Source of the DNA: Variovorax sp. DXTD-1
GTDB lineage: Bacteria > Pseudomonadota > Gammaproteobacteria > Burkholderiales > Burkholderiaceae_C
Direction: 5' to 3'
DNA: 64,000 nucleotides
NCBI RefSeq assembly: GCF_003984625.1
Contig: NZ_RWKH01000025.1
Span: 1-64,000 of the forward strand
The translations under genes were made by a program, and so were the position numbers. The notes beneath the pieces are model-generated. The model ran no database searches. It worked only from the letters and a program-made list of their open reading frames with translations, and was not told the DNA's origin. Positions 49,529-59,115 of this stretch are shown here, piece after piece; within the stretch, counting starts at the first letter, position 1; the number at the start of each line of letters is the position of its first letter.

Positions 49529-50191
49529 CTATCCAAAATGGATCTGCTTGCCGTCCGACTTGACAAGTTCGTCGGCGGTCACGATGACGTTCTCGCCGTG
49601 CATCCTCATCAGGTGCTCCGAGCGGTAGTCGGCGGTTCCGCAGCTCAGCAGGTCCGCCCCCTCAACGTGGCGCACCGTGATCTGGCTGGTCTGCGTCAGC
49701 CGCTCGAAGTACGACTCCATGCGGCTGCCGGCGACAGAGACGCTGGCGATGGCCGCCGTGAACGCCTTGCCGAACACCGAAGCCACCTGGAGGAAAAGCC
49801 GCGCTTTCGAGGCCTTTACCGTGAGGCCTCGAACGTCCACACTGAACTCCTCCGGTGTGCGGATCGCCACACCCTCCTTGGCGGACAGCGCGAGCGTACC
49901 TTCAGACTGGATCGTCGCATCGCGGCCAAGCGACAGCTGGAGCGGCTGCGTGCCCGGCCGATCGAGAACGGCCATGACATAGGTGCCTTCTTCGCCGAGG
50001 CTCGCAAGCCACACCCGATCGTCAACGGCCGGCCTTACCAGGCAACTTACGGCACATTGCGCGCGCACCAGGCCTTGGCCGGTACGCACGCTGATGCCGC
50101 CTTCGGAGGCATGCACGCTATCGACAATGCCGACCAACTGGTAAGGCAAGGTCGCAAGACGCGTCGTGAGATCGGGTGTATAGGTCTGCAT
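49529..50191 (-). CDS. DUF3540 protein of the VgrG2 island
   Basis: The 220-residue protein resembles DUF3540. It has an OB-like first half (LVGIVDSVHASEGGISVRTGQGLVRAQCAVSCLVRP...DRVWLASLGEEGTYVMAVLDR) and a helical second half ending in HGENVIVTADELVKSDGKQIHFG. It is associated with VgrG/PAAR-like proteins, but its exact role is not known. AGGAG precedes the ATG at 50191, directly after the pentapeptide gene stop. Confidence 0.8.
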   Translation of the reverse strand: MQTYTPDLTTRLATLPYQLVGIVDSVHASEGGISVRTGQGLVRAQCAVSCLVRPAVDDRVWLASLGEEGTYVMAVLDRPGTQPLQLSLGRDATIQSEGTLALSAKEGVAIRTPEEFSVDVRGLTVKASKARLFLQVASVFGKAFTAAIASVSVAGSRMESYFERLTQTSQITVRHVEGADLLSCGTADYRSEHLMRMHGENVIVTADELVKSDGKQIHFG

Positions 50192-50192
50192 G

Positions 50193-51263
50193 TCAAGACT
50201 CCTGGGATTCGAGTTCGGGCACGTCGACAGCGCGCCATTGCTGGGCTTCGGCCAGTTCGGGATCGTTCTCAAGTGCGCGCAACCTGTCGGTGAACTGGCA
50301 GTACTCCTCGCTCATGCCGTGCAGGTTGGCCCGAAACATCGAGGCGCCGCGGAAATCGCAGTCCGCGAGCTTCGAGCCTGAAAAATCAGCGTAGGTCAGC
50401 ACAGTGCGCGAGAAATCGGTGTTCGCGCATTGCGAATGGCTGAACCCACTCTGGTACAGGTCCGCGCCCGACAGGTTCACTTCGGAAAGCTCGGCTTTCG
50501 CAAAGATGGACTGCGGGGCTTTCGCGCCGGAGAAGTTTGCGTTGGCAATCACGGCCTCCAGAAAGATGGCATTGGCCAGCAGCGCGCCGGAGAAATCCGC
50601 GCGCACGAGCTTGGCCGCGCAGAAGTTGCATTGCGCGAGGTTCGCACCAGCGAGATTGCAGTCCGTCAGGTCGGCCTGCATGAAGTTGGTGAGCCGCAGG
50701 TCCAGTCCGCTCAGCTGGCAACCCGAAAGATTGGCCTCGATGAGCATCACGTTCTCGAACGAGGTGCCGGCCATCAAGGCATGGCGCATGTCCGCCTTCA
50801 TCATGACCACCTTGATGAGACGCGAATCGGAGAAATCGGGCGCGTCGAAGCGGCACTCGACGAACATCGTGCGGTCCAACGTTGTTGCGCTGAAGTTCGT
50901 CTCGACGATCAGGCACTCCGCAAAAGCCGCCGTCGTGAGGCTGGCTCCGGCGAGAACGGCCTGGGTGAAGTCGCAGTTGGCGAGTTTTGCCCCGAGCAGG
51001 CCGCTTTGCCGCAAGTCCGTTTTCCGGAACCTGCTTTCGTGGGCGCCGGTCAGCTGCAGGTTCGCATGCGCGAGGCATGCCTCGTCAAAGCTGCAGCGGA
51101 TGAAGGTGCACTCGCCGAGGTCCGCACCGGTCATGTCGGCGCCGCGAAAGTCGACGTCCTCGAACAGCCCGCCGGACAGGTCCGCTTCGCTCAGTGCGGC
51201 GCCGGCGAAGCCTTGCTTGCGGATCGCTTCGCCGTCTTGCACGCGCGCTACGAGGTCGCTCAT
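50193..51263 (-). CDS. Pentapeptide-repeat protein of the VgrG2 island
   Basis: The 356-residue protein is made almost entirely of A(D/N)Lxx repeats (GADLGECTF, ANLQLTGAH, ANFSGAKAP, ADFSGSKLA), predicting a right-handed quadrilateral beta-helix of about 60 coils. It has no signal peptide. Its start overlaps the stop of the DUF2169-pentapeptide gene (ATGA). Its role is unknown; candidates are a structural extension of the tip complex, a DNA-mimic effector, or an immunity-type protein. Confidence 0.85.
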   Translation of the reverse strand: MSDLVARVQDGEAIRKQGFAGAALSEADLSGGLFEDVDFRGADMTGADLGECTFIRCSFDEACLAHANLQLTGAHESRFRKTDLRQSGLLGAKLANCDFTQAVLAGASLTTAAFAECLIVETNFSATTLDRTMFVECRFDAPDFSDSRLIKVVMMKADMRHALMAGTSFENVMLIEANLSGCQLSGLDLRLTNFMQADLTDCNLAGANLAQCNFCAAKLVRADFSGALLANAIFLEAVIANANFSGAKAPQSIFAKAELSEVNLSGADLYQSGFSHSQCANTDFSRTVLTYADFSGSKLADCDFRGASMFRANLHGMSEEYCQFTDRLRALENDPELAEAQQWRAVDVPELESQES

Positions 51264-53938
51264 GGGGTGGCCCCGTCTGCATTGGCCAGCGCACGCGCGC
51301 CAGTCCATTTGGGCAAGATGCGTGCACGCTTCACATGAGCCCCGTCGAACCGCGTTGCGGTGTCGATGCGGATGCGGGCGATATCGGCCCTGAAGAGATT
51401 GGCGAACCTGAAATCGCAGCCCGGTGCGCTGGCGTTCTGGAATACCGCGCTCATCAGGTTTGCCGACGCGAATACCGATTGATCCATGTTCGCCCGCACG
51501 AAGCAGGCCTGGGGCATGTCGGCCTGGTAGAAATTGGCCGCGCGAAGATCCGCCAGCGAGAAGTCCGCCCCATGCCCCTTGGCCCATCGGAAGTCGGCTT
51601 TGGCAAGGGCCGCGGAGCGGAAGTTCGCCGAGCTCACATCCGAATGGCTGAAGTCCGTGCCGCGCAGATCGCAAGATTCGACAAAGCAGCACTTGGACAT
51701 CCGCGCATGCGCAAACCGGGCGCCCGAAAGCCGAACGCCCACGAAGCCGGTGCCGTCCAGATGCGCGCCTGAAAAATCGGCATCACCCAAGTCGCACTCC
51801 AGGAATGTGCAGCGGATGAACTCGGCATTCGCGGCAACCACGCCGTGCAGGTTGAGCTTCAGGAAATGAGTCTGACCGGCCTTGGCGCCGGAAATGTCCA
51901 CTTTGTCCAGCACCGTTTCCAGCAGCACGATGCCATGCATGGACACACCGCGCAGGGTGCAGGAATGCAGCTGGGTCTTCTCCAGGGTGGCGCGCGACAT
52001 GACGGTCCCGTCGAAGCTCGCGCCGACCGCGACAGCAAGGCTCAGATTGGCCCCCGCGAGGCTCGCCCCATTGAACTGCGTGCCTTTGAGGCTCGTGCGT
52101 ACCAGCACCGCGTCATCCATCAGGCAGCCTTGCAGGTTGGTGCCGTCGAGATTCGCGCTTTCCAGAAAGGCCGACGAAAAATCGGCACCGCGAAGGTCCA
52201 GGCCGGACAGATCAGCGCCGGTGAGGTTCACGTTGGCAAAGCTCTTGCCCGCCGCATAACGCTCCTGTATGCGTTCGCGCAAGCGCCGGGCGATGTCCGC
52301 GCCCAGCCGCGGAGCCGGACTCTGGTGCTGGGCAATCTTGCGATAGCCCTCCCTCCCGCCCTCCTCGGCGTTCTTGAGCATGCCGCGGAAAGCCGGATCC
52401 TGCAGGTAGACATCGACGTCCTTGTAGCTCGCATCGCCCGGCTCGAAGCCATCGCGGATCCGCGTCAGATCGGCGAGCTCCGCCTTGGCAGAGAATTTTG
52501 GCGGGCCCACCGGCGTCTGCTTCCTCTCGTCGAGGATGACCTGAAAATCCATGCCGAGATTCTTGAAGAGCGCAGCGCTCTGCCTGTCCCGTTCCTCGGA
52601 CTCGGCCGCCGCTTTTTCCCGATCGGCTTTCATCTTCGTCTCGATCTTCTTGAGATAGGCCGGGATTTCAGACACGCTGGGTATTGGCTCCTCGGGCTCC
52701 TGCAGCAACGGGCCGTGCTCATCCGGATCGAGGCCGTAGCTCGCGACCTCGGCGCGCGCCAGCGCGATCTGCCTGGACAGTCCCCGCCGTGCGTTGCGCA
52801 TGCTCCGGTTTCGGGGTTGCAATTGCGCGGTAGCCGCGGCGATGCCGCCGTCGTCGAGCACGAGCCCGGGCGGCAGCAGATCCTCCTCATTGAGGGCTTC
52901 GACACTGGCTTGCCTGTGGTCGCGCCGTTTGTCGAGTACTTGGCGGTAATGCGAGAAAGGCTTGAGCGCGCCGGGCCGATCGATGCCTGCCAAGACATTG
53001 AGCACGTCGGACGCATCGTCCTCGTCCACCTCCGTCATGCCGTGGAATAGCAGGATGACGCGCTCCGCATGGGGAAAGAACCAGGCAGTGGTCAGGCGCA
53101 TCGGCACCTCTTCAAACCGCTCACCCGAAGCGGCTCTGCGATTGACGAAAGTGCGCGTGATCACCCCGGGCAGGTTTCCCGAGAGCACTCGCCTGGAGGG
53201 ATGCAGGTTCTCGAATTCATAGGCTTCATCGCCCGCCATGCGCTCGGAGAGCCACTGGTCTTCGGGTGCGACATTGAAGAACCGCCAATCGAAGTCGGCG
53301 GGCATGCCGGGATACCGCGTCTTCAGCCATGCGTCGTCGTAAGTCCCGGCGCGGCGGGAGCGCTGCGCCCAGGTCTGATCCAATGGAAGGAATGAAGCGG
53401 GCGCCGCGCGCTGATCAGGCGTTGCGATCAGGCGATCCAGGTACTCGACGTTGGGCAAGCGGTGCACGCCGGCACTCTTCTCATCCGTCTTCGATGGCCG
53501 GGTGCCTGTTCCGACCGGATTCGAGGCATCGTCTTCGCCGCCGAATGCGCGCTCCCAGACCAGCGGCATGCGTTCGAAGGGTTGCGGCTGTGTCGGCCGC
53601 CCGTTCACCCAGGCACGGTCGCCGAACACCGCCAGCCGCTTCTCGACTGTGCCGACGCGGGCGCGGACGGCACTCGCGCCAGTCGCGCCGCCGTCCGCCG
53701 GATGGCAAAAGCCGGTCACCAGCCATTCGGCCTGGACCTTCGGCATCACTGCGTCCAGCGCGCCTGCACCGCCCGACTGCTCGGCGAAGAAGGGCCACAT
53801 CGCCAGTTCCGAAATGAGGCACGGCTGCGCGTCGCCAAGACTGGCGAAGACCGCGTTCGTCACCGCAAGGTAGAACCGTCCGCCCTGTTCGAACGGGCGG
53901 GTCAACACACCGCAGTAGCTTGATTTTGCGACGCGCAT
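51260..53938 (-). CDS. DUF2169-pentapeptide repeat fusion protein
   Basis: The 892-residue protein has three parts. Residues 1-330 are a DUF2169 domain (MPLVWERAFGGEDDASNPVGTG, RRAGTYDDAWLKTRYPGMPADF). A charged helical linker follows (about 400-560; LKKIETKMKADREKAAAESEERDRQ). The rest is a long pentapeptide-repeat helix (about 590-870; ANVNLTGADLSGLDLRGADF). It starts 6 nt after vgrG2. The DUF2169 part may dock a PAAR-like cargo while the repeats form a rod. The function is unproven. Confidence 0.85.
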   Translation of the reverse strand: MRVAKSSYCGVLTRPFEQGGRFYLAVTNAVFASLGDAQPCLISELAMWPFFAEQSGGAGALDAVMPKVQAEWLVTGFCHPADGGATGASAVRARVGTVEKRLAVFGDRAWVNGRPTQPQPFERMPLVWERAFGGEDDASNPVGTGTRPSKTDEKSAGVHRLPNVEYLDRLIATPDQRAAPASFLPLDQTWAQRSRRAGTYDDAWLKTRYPGMPADFDWRFFNVAPEDQWLSERMAGDEAYEFENLHPSRRVLSGNLPGVITRTFVNRRAASGERFEEVPMRLTTAWFFPHAERVILLFHGMTEVDEDDASDVLNVLAGIDRPGALKPFSHYRQVLDKRRDHRQASVEALNEEDLLPPGLVLDDGGIAAATAQLQPRNRSMRNARRGLSRQIALARAEVASYGLDPDEHGPLLQEPEEPIPSVSEIPAYLKKIETKMKADREKAAAESEERDRQSAALFKNLGMDFQVILDERKQTPVGPPKFSAKAELADLTRIRDGFEPGDASYKDVDVYLQDPAFRGMLKNAEEGGREGYRKIAQHQSPAPRLGADIARRLRERIQERYAAGKSFANVNLTGADLSGLDLRGADFSSAFLESANLDGTNLQGCLMDDAVLVRTSLKGTQFNGASLAGANLSLAVAVGASFDGTVMSRATLEKTQLHSCTLRGVSMHGIVLLETVLDKVDISGAKAGQTHFLKLNLHGVVAANAEFIRCTFLECDLGDADFSGAHLDGTGFVGVRLSGARFAHARMSKCCFVESCDLRGTDFSHSDVSSANFRSAALAKADFRWAKGHGADFSLADLRAANFYQADMPQACFVRANMDQSVFASANLMSAVFQNASAPGCDFRFANLFRADIARIRIDTATRFDGAHVKRARILPKWTGARALANADGATP

Positions 53939-53944
53939 GGCTGG

Positions 53945-56314
53945 TCAGGTGATCATGGTGATGGCGGCGGCCTTGATGTCGGGGCCGAGCGTCTTGAGCG
54001 ATATGCCGCCGGTGCGCAAGTCCGTGCCCTTCGACTGGATGAACAGCGCCCGGTGCTCGATCTTGCACAGCGAGGCATCGAACTTGGTGGCGTAGTTGCC
54101 CTGGCTGCATGCCCCCTGCTCGGTCTTGAGTCCGACCACACCGAAGACCACGCCGTACTTGTATGAATAGGTAGCGCCCGTCTTCTCGAAGAACTGGTCG
54201 ATGAACTTGTTGCCCCCCGGGGCGATCACGGTGAAACCCGCAGGCGCCGTGATCGTCATCGGCCCCGTCGAGGTGATGTTAGTCGCCCCTGTGACTGTCT
54301 GTGTCAGCGCGCCGTTGACCGTCTCGGTCATTCCGCCGTTCACGGTGCGGGTCTCTCCGCCCGAGATGGTTTCGTCGAGTCCGCCGCTCACCACGCGTTT
54401 CTCTCCGCCGTTGATCGTCTGGTCCATGCCACCGTTCACGGTCTCCTTCATGCCGCCGACGACCTGGCGCTTTTCACCTCCATCGATCTTCTCGTCAAAA
54501 CCAGCGTGGACGGTGCGGTCTTCGCCGCTGTCGATGGTTTCGGAGAAGTGCCCCTTCACGTGCGTCTTGCGGTCGGCGTCGACTTCGAGGGTTTCGTTGT
54601 TGTGGACCTTGGTGGTTCGGTCGTGTCCCACGTCGCGCGTTTCGTCGGCTTCGACTTCGCTGTCGAGGTTCTTCTCGGCGTGCAGGTACACCTGCTCGGC
54701 GCCTTTCCGGTCGTCGAAGCGGAACTCGTTGAAATTGGCTACTCCGCCCTTGGGCGTGGATCGGGTACGAAAGCCGCTCTGCGTGTGCGATTCGAAGGGA
54801 ATGGCTTGGTCGTCGTTATAGACCCGACCCACGATCACAGGGCGGTCGGGGTCGCCGTTGAGAAAATCGACGATCACCTCCTGCCCGATGCGCGGAATGA
54901 AATAGCCGCCCCACCCCTTGCCAGCCCAGGGCTGCGAAACGCGTACCCAGCAGGTTGAGTTTTCGTCCCCGTCGTTGTAGCGGTCCCATTGAAAACGGAC
55001 CTTCACACGGCCGAACTTGTCCGCATGAATCTCCTCGCCAGCAGGGCCGACCACGATCGCGATCTGCGGGCCCGGCATGGTCACGCGCGGCGTGAGGCGC
55101 GGCGCGCGGTACGGACGCTCTACAGGAATCACCGTGAGCAAGAACGCACTGGTGCCGGGCTGCGCGGTGTGCAGCGTGGGCGTGCCGGCGATCAGTTCTT
55201 CGAGCACCTGCAAGGTGTCGGCGTTCACCGCGTCGTCGCGCAACACGTCGGACAGGGCGGCGTAGACCGGTTGCTCGACCGCGCCGGCGGCCACGCTCTC
55301 GTAGCCGGGATGACTGGCCATGAAGGTGCAGGCCGCGATGATGTAGTCGCCATCGCTCGCGCCGTCGGGATCGCCCGCGAACTTGAAGCTGCGGCCTGCG
55401 GCCACGTCGGGCCAGCCGGTCAGTGCCCAATGTCGGTCCCGGCGCGCGTTGAGTTCGTCGCCGCGCAGCTTGGCGCGGTTCTCGGCGTCATCGCCAGTGA
55501 AGTAGCCGCCGGGAAACTCGAACACCTCGAGGCCGGCCAGTTCGTGGCCGCCGGGAACGTCGATCACCGCCCCCAACTTCTTCTTGATTGCTTTGAAGTC
55601 GCTGTCACGGGAGTCGTGCTTGCCGGTGTGAAAGTGGCGCGCGCTCACCCAGCGCGAGATCTCGTTGTAGCGCGCCTCGCTCGCATCGCTGCCCGCATGG
55701 CGCAAGGTGTCGGCCACCGGAAGCTTCTCGTGCGCCATGTCGCTCGCGTCCGACAGGTGCATGGTGCCAGGCGCATCGTGCGCGTCGAACCAGTAATAAA
55801 TACCTTCGTCCTCGAGTAGCCTCGATATGAACTGGTAATCGGTTTCCTGGTGCTGCACGCAGTAGCGCCTGGGGTTGTGAGTGCCGAGGACGTTGTCGGT
55901 CTTGGTCTTCTTGAAGCGCTTGATCGGGCTGTCCTCGAACACCGCATCCATCACCTCCAGCACCGGTTTTTCCTGCAGGATGCGGGAGTTGGCGCGCTTG
56001 GTGAGCAGCCAGAACCATGAGCGCAGCGTGATCCGGTATTCGAAGTGACGGCCCACATGCCCCGCACGAACGAACCGCACTGCATGCCCTTGGCAGTGCC
56101 GCTCGTGCTTGCCGCCATCGGCATCCTGAAACTCGATGACCACGTCGAAAGCGCGCCCGAGAATGTCCTTGGCGTCGAGCGCCCGGTTCTTCGACAGAAC
56201 CGTAAGCTCATAAGCCGAAGGCCGAGCGAGTGCCTCGTGGCCGACGATGCGCCAGAACATCAGCTCCTTGTTGGCAGGTGAATCGCTGTCGATGCGGAAC
56301 TCGTGGTCAGCCAT
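53945..56314 (-). CDS. vgrG: T6SS spike protein VgrG (copy 2)
   Basis: The 789-residue protein has a head and OB region almost the same as copy 1 (MADHEFRIDSDSPANKEL; RRYCVQHQETDYQFISRLLEDEGIYYWF; IPRIGQEVIVDFLNGDPDRP). The needle is about 17 octads (GGMKETVN, GGMDQTIN, GGLDETIS). A distinct C-terminal domain of about 90 residues follows (from GGNKFIDQFFEKTGATYSYKY) that copy 1 lacks and that probably docks its own partners. It follows tssH by 24 nt. Confidence 0.95.
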   Translation of the reverse strand: MADHEFRIDSDSPANKELMFWRIVGHEALARPSAYELTVLSKNRALDAKDILGRAFDVVIEFQDADGGKHERHCQGHAVRFVRAGHVGRHFEYRITLRSWFWLLTKRANSRILQEKPVLEVMDAVFEDSPIKRFKKTKTDNVLGTHNPRRYCVQHQETDYQFISRLLEDEGIYYWFDAHDAPGTMHLSDASDMAHEKLPVADTLRHAGSDASEARYNEISRWVSARHFHTGKHDSRDSDFKAIKKKLGAVIDVPGGHELAGLEVFEFPGGYFTGDDAENRAKLRGDELNARRDRHWALTGWPDVAAGRSFKFAGDPDGASDGDYIIAACTFMASHPGYESVAAGAVEQPVYAALSDVLRDDAVNADTLQVLEELIAGTPTLHTAQPGTSAFLLTVIPVERPYRAPRLTPRVTMPGPQIAIVVGPAGEEIHADKFGRVKVRFQWDRYNDGDENSTCWVRVSQPWAGKGWGGYFIPRIGQEVIVDFLNGDPDRPVIVGRVYNDDQAIPFESHTQSGFRTRSTPKGGVANFNEFRFDDRKGAEQVYLHAEKNLDSEVEADETRDVGHDRTTKVHNNETLEVDADRKTHVKGHFSETIDSGEDRTVHAGFDEKIDGGEKRQVVGGMKETVNGGMDQTINGGEKRVVSGGLDETISGGETRTVNGGMTETVNGALTQTVTGATNITSTGPMTITAPAGFTVIAPGGNKFIDQFFEKTGATYSYKYGVVFGVVGLKTEQGACSQGNYATKFDASLCKIEHRALFIQSKGTDLRTGGISLKTLGPDIKAAAITMIT
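54218..54625 (-). repeat. 24-bp (8-residue) repeat tract, needle of VgrG copy 2
   Basis: About 17 octads of the pattern GGxxxTxN (GGEKRQVV, GGMKETVN, GGMDQTIN, GGEKRVVS, GGLDETIS, GGETRTVN, GGMTETVN) run without gaps. The Gly-Gly start is unlike the needle of copy 1. Edges are approximate. Confidence 0.75.
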
Positions 56315-56338
56315 TTCGGTGGTCTCTCGTTGAAAGCT

Positions 56339-59047
56339 TCAATCAAAGGCGTAGGTGAAGTCGGCGTCCTTCACATCCAGCGCCACGCGGCGGATCTCGC
56401 CGCCCGAGGCCAGCCGCTGCAGGTACTCGACCGAGATGGTGGGCAACACCGTGTTGGTCAGGATCGCGTCAATCACGCGCCCGCCGGACTCCGGGTCCTG
56501 GCAGCGCGCGACCACCTGGTCGACGACCGCGTCGCTGTATTCGAAGGGCACGCCGTGGTTGGTTTCCACACGCTTCTTGATGCGGCCCAGCTGCAGCCGC
56601 ACGATCTTCTTCATCATGTCGGGCGACAGCGGGTAGTAGGGTATGGTGACGATGCGGCCCAGCAGCGCGGGCGGAAACACCTTCATGAGCGGTGCCTTGA
56701 GCGCATCGGCCAGCGCATTCGAATCGGGCAGCAGCTCGGGGTCGCGGCACATGCTCATCACCAACTCGCTGCCGGCGTTGGTGGTGAGCAGGATGATCGT
56801 GTTCTTGAAGTCGATCATGCGGCCCTCGCCGTCTTCCATCCAGCCCTTGTCGAACACCTGGAAGAAGATCTCGTGCACGTCGGGGTGGGCCTTCTCGACC
56901 TCATCGAGCAGCACCACGCTGTAGGGCCGGCGGCGCACGGCTTCGGTCAGGATGCCGCCCTCGCCGTAGCCCACGTAGCCCGGTGGGGCGCCCTTGAGCG
57001 TGGAGACGGTATGCGCCTCCTGGAACTCGCTCATGTTGATGGTGATGATGTTCTGCTCGCCGCCGTAGAGCGCTTCGGCCAGCGCCAGCGCAGTCTCGGT
57101 CTTGCCCACGCCCGAGGTGCCGCAGAGCATGAAGACACCGATCGGTTTTTGCGGGTTGTCCAGCCGCGCGCGAGACGTTTGAATGCGGCGCGCGATCATT
57201 TCCAGGCCGTGCTTCTGGCCGATGACGCGCTGGTTGAGCGTGTCGGCGAGCTTGAGCACCGCCTCGACTTCGTTCTTGACCATGCGGCCGACGGGAATGC
57301 CGGTCCAGTCGGCGACTACCGAGGCCACGGCCTGTTCGTCGACGGAGGGCAGGATGAGTGGCGATTCCCCCTGCACGGCGTGGATCTTGTCTTGCAGTTC
57401 ATGCAGTTCGGCCAGCAGCGCAGTGCGATCTGGAGAAGCGGCAATGCCATTGCCGTCCTGGCCGCCGTCGCTCGATGCCGCCGCGTCCACCGGTTTGCTT
57501 CCCGCGCGCAGCTTGCTGCGCAGATCGAGCAACCGATCGACCAGCCCCTTTTCTTCCTTCCAGCGGGCGTTGAGCGTTTCCAGTTGCCCGTTCGATTCCG
57601 ACAGCAGCGCGGTGACCTGCGCCGCGCGCTTGGTCACGTCGATGCCGATGGTGGCTTCGCGGCCAATGATCTCCTGCTCGACCGTAAGCCCCTCGATGCG
57701 GCGCATGCAGTCTTCCACCTCCGGCGGCGTCGCGTGCTGCGACACCGCCACGCGGGCGCAAGCGGTGTCCAGCAGGCTCACTGCCTTGTCGGGCAGCTGG
57801 CGCGCGGGAATGTAGCGGTGCGACAGCTTCACGGCCGCTTCGATGGCCTCGTCGAGCAGCTGCACGCGGTGGTGCTTCTCGAGCACACTGGCCACGCCGC
57901 GCAGCATCAAAATGGCCTTCACCTCGTCGGGCTCGGGCACTTGCACCACCTGGAAGCGCCGCGTGAGCGCCGGGTCTTTCTCGATGTATTTCTTGTACTC
58001 GGCCCAGGTGGTCGCGCCGATGGTGCGCAGGTTGCCGCGCGCCAGCGCGGGCTTCAGCAGGTTGGCCGCATCGCCCGTGCCGGCCGCGCCGCCCGCGCCC
58101 ACCAGCGTGTGGATCTCATCGATGAAAAGAATGATGGGCGTGGGCGAGCTCTGCACTTCATCGATCACCTGGCGCAGGCGCTGCTCGAACTCGCCCTTCA
58201 TGCTCGCGCCGGCCTGCAACAGGCCGATGTCGAGCGTGAGCAGCTTCACGTCCTTCAGCTGCGGCGGTACGTCGCCGCGCGCAAGGCGTTGCGCAAAGCC
58301 TTCGACCACCGCGGTCTTGCCGACGCCGGCCTCGCCCGTGAGCAAGGGGTTGTTCTGGCGCCGGCGCATCAGGATGTCGACGATCTGGCGGATTTCTTCG
58401 TCGCGCCCGGTCACCGGGTCCATCTCGCCCTTCTTGGCCTTCTCGGTCAGGTCGACCGCGAACTTCTTCAGCGCATCGCCCTTGCCCATGGCGGCCGGCG
58501 CCATCGCGCCCGAGTCTTCGCCCGGCGCGCCGCTGCCCATGCCGGTGCCGTCCTGCGCACGCATCTGCGATTCGGGCGAGGCGTCGCAGATCTTCGCGAA
58601 GTTGTCGGCCAGGTCCTCGACCTTGACCTTCTCGAACTGCTTCGACAGGCCGAACAGCGGATTGCGCAGGCTCTGCGTCTTGAGCATGCCCACCAGGATG
58701 TAGCCGGTGCGCACCTGCGCCTCGCCGAACTGCAGCGTGGCGTAGGTCCAGGCACGCTCGATGGCGTTCTCGATGTGCGGGGAAAAGTCGCTGATGGCGG
58801 TGGCGCCGCGCGGCAGGCGGTCGAGCGCGGCGGTCATGTCCTTGGCAATCACCGAAACGTCGAGCCCGTAGTGCTGGATCACGCGGTGCAGGTCGGAGTC
58901 CTGCGCCTGCAGCAGCTGGGCGAACCAGTGCTCCAGTTCCACATACGGATTGCCCCGCATCTTGCAGAACACCGTGGCGCCTTCGATGGCTTTGTAGGCC
59001 AGCGAGTTGAGTTTGCCGAAAAGGGCGGTGCGGCTGATTTCACTCAT
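56339..59047 (-). CDS. tssH: T6SS ATPase TssH (ClpV)
   Basis: The 902-residue AAA+ unfoldase has a ClpV-type N domain (MSEISRTALFGKLNSLAYKAIEGA) and two ATPase modules. These are Walker A GEAGVGKT with B LFIDEIHT, and Walker A GTSGVGKT with B VVLLDEVEKAHP. It extracts TssC from the contracted sheath for recycling. GGAG precedes the ATG at 59047. It lies 68 nt after the TPR-methyltransferase gene. Confidence 0.96.
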   Translation of the reverse strand: MSEISRTALFGKLNSLAYKAIEGATVFCKMRGNPYVELEHWFAQLLQAQDSDLHRVIQHYGLDVSVIAKDMTAALDRLPRGATAISDFSPHIENAIERAWTYATLQFGEAQVRTGYILVGMLKTQSLRNPLFGLSKQFEKVKVEDLADNFAKICDASPESQMRAQDGTGMGSGAPGEDSGAMAPAAMGKGDALKKFAVDLTEKAKKGEMDPVTGRDEEIRQIVDILMRRRQNNPLLTGEAGVGKTAVVEGFAQRLARGDVPPQLKDVKLLTLDIGLLQAGASMKGEFEQRLRQVIDEVQSSPTPIILFIDEIHTLVGAGGAAGTGDAANLLKPALARGNLRTIGATTWAEYKKYIEKDPALTRRFQVVQVPEPDEVKAILMLRGVASVLEKHHRVQLLDEAIEAAVKLSHRYIPARQLPDKAVSLLDTACARVAVSQHATPPEVEDCMRRIEGLTVEQEIIGREATIGIDVTKRAAQVTALLSESNGQLETLNARWKEEKGLVDRLLDLRSKLRAGSKPVDAAASSDGGQDGNGIAASPDRTALLAELHELQDKIHAVQGESPLILPSVDEQAVASVVADWTGIPVGRMVKNEVEAVLKLADTLNQRVIGQKHGLEMIARRIQTSRARLDNPQKPIGVFMLCGTSGVGKTETALALAEALYGGEQNIITINMSEFQEAHTVSTLKGAPPGYVGYGEGGILTEAVRRRPYSVVLLDEVEKAHPDVHEIFFQVFDKGWMEDGEGRMIDFKNTIILLTTNAGSELVMSMCRDPELLPDSNALADALKAPLMKVFPPALLGRIVTIPYYPLSPDMMKKIVRLQLGRIKKRVETNHGVPFEYSDAVVDQVVARCQDPESGGRVIDAILTNTVLPTISVEYLQRLASGGEIRRVALDVKDADFTYAFD

Positions 59048-59115
59048 GGAAGACTCCGTATCTGTTGAAGACGATTCATGCCGGAAAATTTGAAGTGCTG
59101 CGCGCCGTGCCGGCG

